A DNA stretch of 37,886 nt from an uncultured Lachnospiraceae bacterium. GTDB taxonomy: Bacteria > Bacillota > Clostridia > Lachnospirales > Lachnospiraceae. Below the pieces are notes generated by a model that searched no databases, had not been told where the DNA came from, and saw only the letters and a program-made list of their open reading frames with translations. The position numbers and the translations under genes were made by a program. The stretch is from assembly GCA_904395845.1 (NCBI GenBank), contig CAJFOH010000032.1, forward strand, positions 1 through 37,886. Direction: 5' to 3'. Numbering within the stretch: the first letter of the stretch is position 1; each line of letters starts with the position of its first letter. Below are positions 30,202 through 37,886 of the stretch, piece by piece.

Positions 30202-31956
30202 ATGGCAAATTTAAAAGGTAGACCATTTTACCTAGATGATGAAGCAGTAAAGTGGGTAGAAGATACTTATGAAAGTATGACACTTGAAGAAAGAATTGGA
30301 CAACTATTTGTTAATATGGGTTCTTCTAGAGAAGAAGATTACTTAAAAAGTGTACTAGACACTTATAAAATTGGTGGTGTTCGTTACAATCCTGCAAAGG
30401 CAGAAGAAGTTTACGAACAAAATAAAATTTTACAAGAAAATAGTAAAATTCCATTATTAATTGCTGCTAATACAGAAGCTGGTGGAAATGGAGCTTGTAC
30501 TGATGGTACAGAAGTAGGTATGCCAGTTAAAATTGCAGCTACTAATGATCCTAAGTATGCTTATGAATTAGGTAGAATTTCAGGGATTGAAGCAGCAGCC
30601 ATTGGTTGTAACTGGTCATTTGCTCCAATCGTAGATATTACTGAAAACTGGAGAAACCCTATTATTTCCACTCGTGCATTTTCTAATGATGCAGATAAGG
30701 TATTAGAATACAGCCTTCAATTTATGAAGGGTATGAAGGAAAATGGGATCGCTTGTGCCATGAAGCATTTCCCAGGAGATGGAATTGATGAAAGAGATCA
30801 TCATTTAAGTAGTGCAGTAAATGATTTATCTTGTGAAGATTGGGATAATACATTTGGAAAAGTATATAAAGGAATGATTGATGCAGATATTCCTTCTGTA
30901 ATGGTTGGTCATATTATGCTTCCAGAATACCAAAAGAAATTCAATCCAAATATGACAAATGAAGACTTACGCCCAGCTTCCTTAAGTAAAGAACTTGTAA
31001 CTGATTTATTAAGAAATCAATTAGGATTTGATGGATTAGTAGTGACAGATGCAAGTCACATGGTAGGTATGACAGGAGCTATGAAGCGTGAACAAATTTT
31101 ACCAGAAGCAATTAAGGCCGGTTGTGATATGTTCTTATTCTTCAATGACCCAGATGAAGATACACAATATATGTTAGAAGGATACAAAAACGGAACAATT
31201 ACAGAAGAACGTTTAAAAGATGCCAACTACCATATTTTAGGTATGAAAGCTATGTTAGGACTTCATAAGAAAGAAAAGACTGCTATTATGCCATCAAAGG
31301 AAGGTCTTTCTGTTATTAAATGTGAAGAACATGTAAAAGTTTCTGAAGAAGTATCTGATAAGGCAATCACTTTAGTAAAGAACTTACAAAAGGATATTTT
31401 ACCTATTACACCAGAAAAGTTTAAGAGAGTATTATTAGTACCTCAAACAGGTGTGCCAGTATTGTTTGACTTTAGTAGAGGGAAAAAAGCTCATGAAGTA
31501 TTAAAAGAGCTATTAGAAGCACAAGGATTTGAAGTTACAATCTTTGAATCACTAAGAGATAAGTTAGCTACATTACCACCAGAAGAAAAGGCACAAGCTG
31601 TTATGAATGTATATGCTTCAAAATCAAGTATTAACAGTTTTGTTGAAAAATACGATTTAGTTATCCATGTAGCTGATGTATCAGGAATGATGCAACCAGT
31701 ACAAAGAATTATTTGGGGAACTACAAAGGGAACACATGATATTCCTTGGTATGTTCATGAAGTACCAACAATCTTTGTATCTGTATGTTGTCCATTCCAC
31801 TTAGCAGATGTGCCACAAGTTAAGACTTATATTAACTGCTATGATAAGCAAGAAAGTACAATGAAAGCATTGGCAGAAAAGTTAGTAGGTAACAGCGAGT
31901 TTACTGGGGTAAGTCCAGTAGATGCATTCTGTGGATATCCAGATACAAGATTATAA
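30202..31956 (+). CDS. Glycoside hydrolase family 3 protein, beta-N-acetylhexosaminidase-like, no signal peptide
   Basis: MTLEERIGQLFVNMGSS; CAMKHFPGDGIDERDHH (NagZ-like motif); DGLVVTDASHMVGMT. ATG 30202 preferred to 30124. Confidence 0.88.
   Translation: MANLKGRPFYLDDEAVKWVEDTYESMTLEERIGQLFVNMGSSREEDYLKSVLDTYKIGGVRYNPAKAEEVYEQNKILQENSKIPLLIAANTEAGGNGACTDGTEVGMPVKIAATNDPKYAYELGRISGIEAAAIGCNWSFAPIVDITENWRNPIISTRAFSNDADKVLEYSLQFMKGMKENGIACAMKHFPGDGIDERDHHLSSAVNDLSCEDWDNTFGKVYKGMIDADIPSVMVGHIMLPEYQKKFNPNMTNEDLRPASLSKELVTDLLRNQLGFDGLVVTDASHMVGMTGAMKREQILPEAIKAGCDMFLFFNDPDEDTQYMLEGYKNGTITEERLKDANYHILGMKAMLGLHKKEKTAIMPSKEGLSVIKCEEHVKVSEEVSDKAITLVKNLQKDILPITPEKFKRVLLVPQTGVPVLFDFSRGKKAHEVLKELLEAQGFEVTIFESLRDKLATLPPEEKAQAVMNVYASKSSINSFVEKYDLVIHVADVSGMMQPVQRIIWGTTKGTHDIPWYVHEVPTIFVSVCCPFHLADVPQVKTYINCYDKQESTMKALAEKLVGNSEFTGVSPVDAFCGYPDTRL
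31931..31956 (+). repeat. 26-bp direct repeat, copy 1 (3' end of the GH3 CDS)
   Basis: GTGGATATCCAGATACAAGATTATAA. Confidence 0.95.
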
Positions 31957-31972
31957 AAGTCTTATTTAACAT

Positions 31973-32010
31973 ATCCTCCTAGTGTTATAGACGCTAGGGG
32001 GATTTGTTTT
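31973..32010 (+). terminator. Intrinsic terminator downstream of the GH3 gene
   Basis: ATCCTCCTAGTG-ttataga-CGCTAGGGGGAT followed by TTGTTTTTTAG. Confidence 0.85.
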
Positions 32011-32140
32011 TTAGTCATACTATGAAATATAAATATTTTTTCGTTAAATTGTTTCATAAATGTTGAAATAATGTTAATATATAAGTATATTTAACATTAG
32101 TCTTCAATGGTAAACAAAAACTTATTAAAGAGGTGGAAGT

Positions 32141-33745
32141 ATGAGAAGTTTAGTAAAAAAATGTATTTGTGTCTTTAGTATTGGTATGTTTGTATCTAGT
32201 GTTGGCTGTGGAAATAAGTCCACATTCATTCAGGAAGGAAGTCATACTCGTGAAGAAACTTATATGGAAGAATTTAGAACGAAATACATAGAAAATGATA
32301 GTTTTATACTACATATGGAGGAATCACTTTTTTCGGAAAAGGAGATAAAAGAATTAAATCAACTTGTTAAAAATGATTTGGAAGTGATAAAAAAAGAGAG
32401 TAAGAGCCTAAAAGAACCTAGTATTATTTATGTTGTAAGTGATACTCTAACAGGTGGAATACAGGTGGTGGAAAACAAAATTTTTTGTACCAAAGAGCAA
32501 ATACAAACAGGGGAATATCGAAGGAGTCTAATACAAACAAGTATATCCATTCCAAATATGTGGCAGGCAATTGGACTAGACAACTATTTATTTGGAAAAG
32601 AAGGACAGAGTAGTATAGGAATTGAAGAGTTGAAAAATTATTATAAGAATCAGGAAAATATGGCTACATTATCTCTAATTCCAGCATATTTTATAGATTC
32701 TTTTGTAGATGAAGATACAAAGAACATGGCATATGAAACAGCAAATCAGCTGACATCGTATATTATGGATACATATGGAATAGAAGTATTTTTAACTACA
32801 AATCAATTAGGTGATTATCGACAGAAGTGGTTAGAAAGCATAGAGATTTCCAATTATGTAGAAAATTATAATTTTTTTACTGATGAAATGACCTATGTAT
32901 TAGATGATAGTGTACCGTTAATTATGAAATATAAAAATTTATCTTTTTATTTAGAGCCAGTAAATTGGATGGATAGTGCAAGTGAAGTGTATCATGTATT
33001 AGTTAAGTGGAAAGAAGGCTATGATTTTATGTTTACATCACTAGAAAAAAACGAGCCTGCTGCATTTGAATTAATAAAAGAAAATATTGATGCACCAGTA
33101 TTTGTAAAGGTTATGGATTATGATACAGATATTATTAGTCATACAGATGATGATAACACGATTCATTTAAGTAGATGGTATGATTTTTATCATGAGTGCG
33201 TACATATATTACAGCTGGAAGGGAAACATTATAGAGATTTTCATTGGTTGTATGAAGGTTCTGCTGAATATATTTCTTTAAGTACAAAAAGCTTTTTTGT
33301 AGATGAAAAATATAAAAAAGGAAACTTTGATGTTATAGTAAATAATGGTGGATACGTAGGAAAGACAGAGGCGGATAAACAATTATTGGATTATATAAGA
33401 GAATATTATCTAAGAAAAACAGAAAAACCTAAAGAAATCAAGGATATACAGCTTCAGTTAATTACCGAAGCCATTGGAAGATTTACATTGCTTTATCCAG
33501 AGGTTGAAGTAACAGAACCAGTTGCCCTACCTCCAAATGTAAGATGGTGGGATGAGAATGGAGCGAAAGGAAATTTTTTAACCTATCCACAAGCTCAGGT
33601 TGTTGTTACCTATTTGTCAGAGAAGTATGGCTTGGATATGGTAGTAAAAGTGGAGAAAGGAATAATTACTTTTGAAGAAGCATTTGGAGCAGATGAACTA
33701 ACAGTGATTCAACAATGTATTGATGATTTAAGGAAAAGTGAATAA
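32141..33745 (+). CDS. Lipoprotein with HExxH gluzincin-like metallopeptidase motif
   Basis: Lipobox FVSSVGCGN; YDFYHECVHILQLEGKHYRDFHWLYEGSAEYIS (HECVH plus downstream EGSAEY). Confidence 0.65.
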   Translation: MRSLVKKCICVFSIGMFVSSVGCGNKSTFIQEGSHTREETYMEEFRTKYIENDSFILHMEESLFSEKEIKELNQLVKNDLEVIKKESKSLKEPSIIYVVSDTLTGGIQVVENKIFCTKEQIQTGEYRRSLIQTSISIPNMWQAIGLDNYLFGKEGQSSIGIEELKNYYKNQENMATLSLIPAYFIDSFVDEDTKNMAYETANQLTSYIMDTYGIEVFLTTNQLGDYRQKWLESIEISNYVENYNFFTDEMTYVLDDSVPLIMKYKNLSFYLEPVNWMDSASEVYHVLVKWKEGYDFMFTSLEKNEPAAFELIKENIDAPVFVKVMDYDTDIISHTDDDNTIHLSRWYDFYHECVHILQLEGKHYRDFHWLYEGSAEYISLSTKSFFVDEKYKKGNFDVIVNNGGYVGKTEADKQLLDYIREYYLRKTEKPKEIKDIQLQLITEAIGRFTLLYPEVEVTEPVALPPNVRWWDENGAKGNFLTYPQAQVVVTYLSEKYGLDMVVKVEKGIITFEEAFGADELTVIQQCIDDLRKSE

Positions 33746-33916
33746 AGATTGCCAAGGAAATATAAAGCCATTTATATTTGAAATGTACCGTTTGTTAAAA
33801 AAATCAGTGATATATAACCACTATCTTGCTATATAGGGAAAATGTGATATACTGAGAATAAATATACATAATTATATATAGGTATAAGTAAACTATAAGT
33901 AAACCATATATTTATA

Positions 33917-33942
33917 GTGGATATCCAGATACAAGATTATAA
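33917..33942 (+). repeat. 26-bp direct repeat, copy 2 (intergenic vestige of GH3 C-terminus GYPDTRL*)
   Basis: Exact copy of 31931-31956: GTGGATATCCAGATACAAGATTATAA. Confidence 0.95.
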
Positions 33943-34025
33943 GGAATATAGTAAAAAATAGTATTTTAGATACACTAACAAGCAAAAAGATTTTATTACA
34001 ATAAACTTATAACAATAGGTTACAC

Positions 34026-34084
34026 AACAAAAGGGATTTTTTTCATACATTTTGTTATGGAGAAAATCCTTTTTTGTTGTATAG
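34026..34084 (+). terminator. Long hairpin, probable terminator
   Basis: ACAACAAAAGGGATTTT...AAAATCCTTTTTTGTTGT. Confidence 0.6.
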
Positions 34085-34189
34085 ATAAAAGAAATTTAGA
34101 AAAGATTTCAATTAGTTATTTTTTGTAGAGGAAAGATATGTTATAGTATAAATAAAAAGAGTGATAAGAAAAAATGGAGGAATTAATGT

Positions 34190-34468
34190 ATGAATTTTAT
34201 ATATGAAGAAAATCGAATTTATTTAAACAATGAAGATAATGTAGTAGTGGCAGAAATACGATTTCCAGAAGTGGAAGGAAACACCGTTGAAATTACAAGA
34301 ACCTTTGTGGATGAATCCTTACGTGGACAAGGGGTAGCTGGAAAGTTAATGAATGAAGCAGTAACTTCCTTAAAAGAGAAAGGAAAGAAAGTAATACCTA
34401 CATGTTCCTATGCAAGAAAGTGGTTTGAGAACCATGAAGAATACAAAAGTATGGTAGCAGAAAAATAG
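34190..34468 (+). CDS. Small GNAT-like N-acetyltransferase (YjdJ-like)
   Basis: IRFPEVEGNTVEITRTFVDESLRGQGVAGKLMNEAVTSLKEKGKKVIPTCSYARKWFENHEEY. Confidence 0.92.
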   Translation: MNFIYEENRIYLNNEDNVVVAEIRFPEVEGNTVEITRTFVDESLRGQGVAGKLMNEAVTSLKEKGKKVIPTCSYARKWFENHEEYKSMVAEK

Positions 34469-34609
34469 ATTTGAAAGGTATTTTGTAAAAATATAATACT
34501 TATAAATATTATTATATTTTATGTAATGGAACAAGTGTGTAATGAAGCTTCATACATGACCAAAAATATGAAAATCTAGAGAAAGGAGAGTCTACTCAAA
34601 AAATATCCG

Positions 34610-34815
34610 AAAACAAAAGTAAAAGGTACACAAACTTCATGACAAAATAGAAAAAATTTGTATGATTATTTAAATAAAACAATAGCTGAGATAATGAAGT
34701 ACAAACCATTCTACATAGCAATTGAAGAATTGAATGTATTATAAATGATGAAGAATAGACATTGCAAGTATGTACCAAAGGCTAATTTAGGAATTAACAA
34801 CTCACATTTTGGGTA
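34610..34815 (+). pseudogene. Decayed IS200/IS605 OrfB (TnpB) fragment
   Basis: Frame-shifted translations VHKLHDKIEKI, NKTIAEIMKYKPFYIAIEELNVL*MMKNRH resemble TnpB (xKLHEKIxNIR...HKTTTEIVKxxPxxIVIEDLNVKGMMKNRHLAK). Confidence 0.7.
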
Positions 34816-34826
34816 GCGGTAGTATT

Positions 34827-35759
34827 ATGGATAAGGTGGCAGTTTTAATTCCATGCTACAATGAGGAAAAAACAATAAAAAAAGTAGTAGAAGATTGGAA
34901 AAAAGAACTTCCAACAGCAGTGATATATGTATATGATAACAACTCAAAGGATAATACTGCAAAAATAGCAAAAGAAGCAGGGGCGGTAGTTCGCCATGAA
35001 TATCAGCAAGGAAAAGGAAATGTAATTCGCCGTATGTTTCGAGAAATTGATGCAGAGTGCTATATTATGATTGATGGAGATGATACATATCCAGCAGAAT
35101 ATGCAAGTAAAATTGTAAGTGCAATTCAAAACGGGGCGGATATGGTAGTGGGGGATCGTTTGTCTTCTACTTATTTTGAAGAAAATAAAAGACCATTTCA
35201 TAATTTAGGGAATAGTTTGGTTCGAAGTACAATTAACCGATTGTTTAAAAGCAATATTAGAGATATTATGACAGGATATCGTGGATTTAGTTACGATTTT
35301 GTAAAAACGTTTCCAGTATTATCAAAAGGATTTGAAATCGAAACAGAAATGACTATTCATGCAGTGGATAAAAATTTGTATGTGGAAAACATTATTATTG
35401 ATTATAGAGATCGCCCAGAGGGAAGTGAATCAAAGTTAAATACATATCGAGATGGAATGAAAGTACTTATTACAATCGGTAAATTATATAAGAATTATAA
35501 GCCACTAGGATTTTTCGGATTTCTATCTAGCTTGTTATTTATATTATCTGCTATTTTATTTGTACCAATTTTTTGCACTTATATACAGACAGGATTAGTT
35601 CCAAGGATTCCAACATTAATTGTTAGTGGATTTGTTGCTATGGTTGCAATACAATCATTATTTGCTGGGGTTATATTAAGCACCTTATGTACAAAAGAAA
35701 GACAAGAATTTGAATTTCGCCGTTGTCTTATCCATAATATGAAAAAGGAAAACGTATAA
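34827..35759 (+). CDS. Glycosyltransferase family 2 with C-terminal TM helices
   Basis: VAVLIPCYNEEKTIKKVVEDW, VYDNNSKDNTAKIAKEAGA, MIDGDDTYPAEYASKI, DIMTGYRGFSYDFVKTFPVLSKGFEIETEMTIHA. ATG 34827 preferred to TTG 34809. Confidence 0.92.
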   Translation: MDKVAVLIPCYNEEKTIKKVVEDWKKELPTAVIYVYDNNSKDNTAKIAKEAGAVVRHEYQQGKGNVIRRMFREIDAECYIMIDGDDTYPAEYASKIVSAIQNGADMVVGDRLSSTYFEENKRPFHNLGNSLVRSTINRLFKSNIRDIMTGYRGFSYDFVKTFPVLSKGFEIETEMTIHAVDKNLYVENIIIDYRDRPEGSESKLNTYRDGMKVLITIGKLYKNYKPLGFFGFLSSLLFILSAILFVPIFCTYIQTGLVPRIPTLIVSGFVAMVAIQSLFAGVILSTLCTKERQEFEFRRCLIHNMKKENV

Positions 35760-35798
35760 ATTAGATATAAAAATAGAAATAGTTACTTAGAAAAAAGA

Positions 35799-35866
35799 AA
35801 AGGTAGATTTAGTTTTTATTCATACAATATTTACTACTAACGAATAAAAATAAATCTACCTTTTTG
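35799..35866. terminator. Bidirectional terminator between convergent GT2 and plsC-like genes
   Basis: AAAGGTAGATTTA(g)TTTTTATTC...GAATAAAAATAAATCTACCTTTTT. Confidence 0.85.
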
Positions 35867-35875
35867 ATTAGAAAA

Positions 35876-36604
35876 TCAAGAGTTTTTAAGCATTTCCTCA
35901 ATAATAGACTGGGTATATGCTCCTAGGAATTTCTTTTGCTCTTTCTCTAATTCTTTGATTTTTATTGGTTCTCCAAAAGTAACAGTAACATGTCTTTTAC
36001 GAATTTTAGGGAATTGATTTTCAAAAATATCAGCAGTTCCTTTCATTGCAACAGGAATAATTGGGCAACCGGATTTTTCAGCAATTTTTAAACTTCCTTC
36101 CTTAAATGGCATTAACTCAAGTTCAGAGCCAGTATTTCTTGTGCCTTCAGGGAAAATCCAAATGGAAATGCCTTGTTTTACTTTTTCAATTCCTTCTAAA
36201 ATGGTTTTTAACCCCTCTTTAATATTATTACGGTCTAAGAATAGGCAATTTACAAGACGCATCCAATGAGATAATAGAGGGATTTTTTCCATCTCTTTTT
36301 TTGCAATAAATCCTGTTAAGTTAGGAACTAAGGAATAACCAATTACAATATCATAGAAACTTCTATGATTTCCTACATAAAGAACAGGCTCATCAGGAAT
36401 ATTTTCTTTCCCAATAACTGTTAATTTTGTCCCAGATAAAAATAATACAACACGAAATGCCCATTGAATAATAGCTAATGAGCTTTTGTTTCGTAGATTT
36501 GGATTAAATTTACCTATGATGTACTCAATAATTTGTACAAGAATCGTTGCGATTAAAAATAAAATAACAAAACTTGCAACAAGTATAAAACGTATCATAG
36601 TCAA
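35876..36604 (-). CDS. 1-acyl-sn-glycerol-3-phosphate acyltransferase
   Basis: VLYVGNHRSFYDIVIGYSL (HxxxxD-type NHRSFYD), WIFPEGTRNTGSELELMPFKEGSLKIAEKSGCPIIPVAM. Confidence 0.94.
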   Translation of the reverse strand: MTMIRFILVASFVILFLIATILVQIIEYIIGKFNPNLRNKSSLAIIQWAFRVVLFLSGTKLTVIGKENIPDEPVLYVGNHRSFYDIVIGYSLVPNLTGFIAKKEMEKIPLLSHWMRLVNCLFLDRNNIKEGLKTILEGIEKVKQGISIWIFPEGTRNTGSELELMPFKEGSLKIAEKSGCPIIPVAMKGTADIFENQFPKIRKRHVTVTFGEPIKIKELEKEQKKFLGAYTQSIIEEMLKNS

Positions 36605-36736
36605 CCTCGCCTTCTACTATGTTTCAACTATGGAATATATGGAAAAAGCACTGATACAACCATAGTATCATAGTAGTAAAATATTTTAAGTATATTTTAC
36701 ATTAGAACAATGGAAGTTGCAATAAAAAAATACAAT

Positions 36737-36772
36737 AAAAAAGCTTCTGGTAGTTACACAAGAAGCTTTTTA
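36737..36772 (-). terminator. Terminator downstream of the Rpn-like gene
   Basis: AAAAGCTTCT...AGAAGCTTTTT inverted repeat. Confidence 0.7.
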
Positions 36773-36781
36773 AAGAATAGG

Positions 36782-37783
36782 TTACGAATTAGAAGGATAG
36801 GCTTTTAGCCATTCTTCTTTTAACTGTTGTAATTGTTCGGTAGAAATGTTTGCAATGTCTATGATGAAATTATCATCAACATGTTTAGAAAGCATATTAA
36901 AAACTATTTGACGAATACTTTCTAGTTTGCCTTGTTCAAGTCCTAATAACAGTCCTTCCTCTCTACCCATAGTACGAATATCATTGCTTAAATTACACAT
37001 ATGCGTCACCGCCCTTTCTATTTCTAAATCGTGGTTACCTGAAGTTCCTAATTCTTCCCTCATATTTTTCAATTTACTGATGGAAGATAACTTAGGAGAA
37101 AATAAGGTAGATAAAAATTCCAATAACTTATTATCTGGAACAACATCATAGTTTAATCGAATCATAATAACTTCCATTAAGTCATAGGTTTCTCTTTTTT
37201 CTTTTACATTACCATAAACTTGTTCTTCTATTGTATAATATCGATTAATGGAATTCCCCTTTTCTTTGTGGGGATTGGTGCATATCCAAATGGAATATAC
37301 TTTTTTCATATCTTCATAATGTGAGCCAGAAAATTCCACTCCCTTTTGGGAAGAAATTAAACGACAAGCATAGTAAACTCCACGTGTTAGTATAGAGTAA
37401 GATAGTCGTTCGGTTGTTTGAGCTTCAATGTTGATAATTAATTTTACTGGTTCTTTCTTCGGCGTTATAGCAAAGAAGCGAATGTCATAAAATATCTTCC
37501 CCTCTGTTATACTACTATCCTCAATATTTAGTCCAGCAATTTTTTGAGCTACAAAGGTAGCTTCGTTGTTTGCATTTGTTCTATCAGGGTCGATAGAAAC
37601 TTTGGATACTTCTACTTGCTCAATGTAGTTGTTAGTAATTTCTTCCACACTACAAGTGGAAAAATCAGAAATACAATGCTTTAAAATAAAAGCAAGAATT
37701 GGTTTGTAAGACAATATTTTCTTTCAAGATGCATCGTATAATTTTTGTTCCTCCAAAGATGAATTGGAAAACTCTATTTTCAT
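36782..37783 (-). pseudogene. Rpn/PD-(D/E)XK nuclease family (transposase-like) protein interrupted by an in-frame UGA
   Basis: ORF 36782-37714 (IFYDIRFFAITP...KLIINIEAQ...SILTRGVYYACRLISSQKG) begins at a TTG. Upstream in frame: GGAGG-N8-ATG encoding MKIEFSNSSLEEQKLYDAS-UGA-KKILSYKPILAFILKH. Confidence 0.75.
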
Positions 37784-37886
37784 AAATGAAATACCTCCTT
37801 ACTCTCCAGTACAAATAAGGTGTATAAGGTGTAATAACCTATCATTAATGCTAGATTATTACAAAAGGCTATAAAAAAGTAATACC

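Noticed and set aside
31931-33942. 26-bp repeats as attL/attR of an integrated element
   Set aside because: No integrase or recombinase lies between the copies; only one lipoprotein gene is present. A paralog remnant is simpler, though not proven.
34596-34778. Minus-strand 60-aa ORF
   Set aside because: Antisense to the tnpB relic; no plausible start context or homology.

Overview
AT-rich, mostly chromosomal Firmicutes window. The YtvI-like protein, T-box-controlled ProRS, Hcp and UxuA/GPH cluster suggest a Lachnospiraceae/Clostridia genome. About 29 convincing protein genes: trmL, an rluA-type pseudouridine synthase, proS with a T-box leader, cca, a Crp/Fnr regulator divergent from hcp, an unusual ABC exporter plus lipoprotein, an FprA-type flavodiiron protein, two AI-2E family proteins, ispE, GntR and AraC regulators, a uxuA/GPH-symporter/HAD/GH3 sugar locus, an HExxH lipoprotein, GT2, plsC and a disrupted Rpn/PD-(D/E)XK gene. 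The best candidate for something undescribed is an apparent minus-strand small RNA of about 190 nt (about 11949 down to 11757), convergent with hcp. It has a perfect TATAAT box overlapped upstream by an 11-bp-period direct repeat, a 5' three-way junction, two C-rich motifs (CUCCUCCC and a CCCCCC loop) that could pair with Shine-Dalgarno sequences, and an intrinsic terminator. Other observations include an exact 26-bp duplicate of the GH3 3' end about 2 kb downstream of the gene, a decayed TnpB (IS200/IS605 OrfB) fragment abutting a glycosyltransferase, and an in-frame UGA in the Rpn-family gene. All calls were made by eye from sequence and translation; no database search was run.
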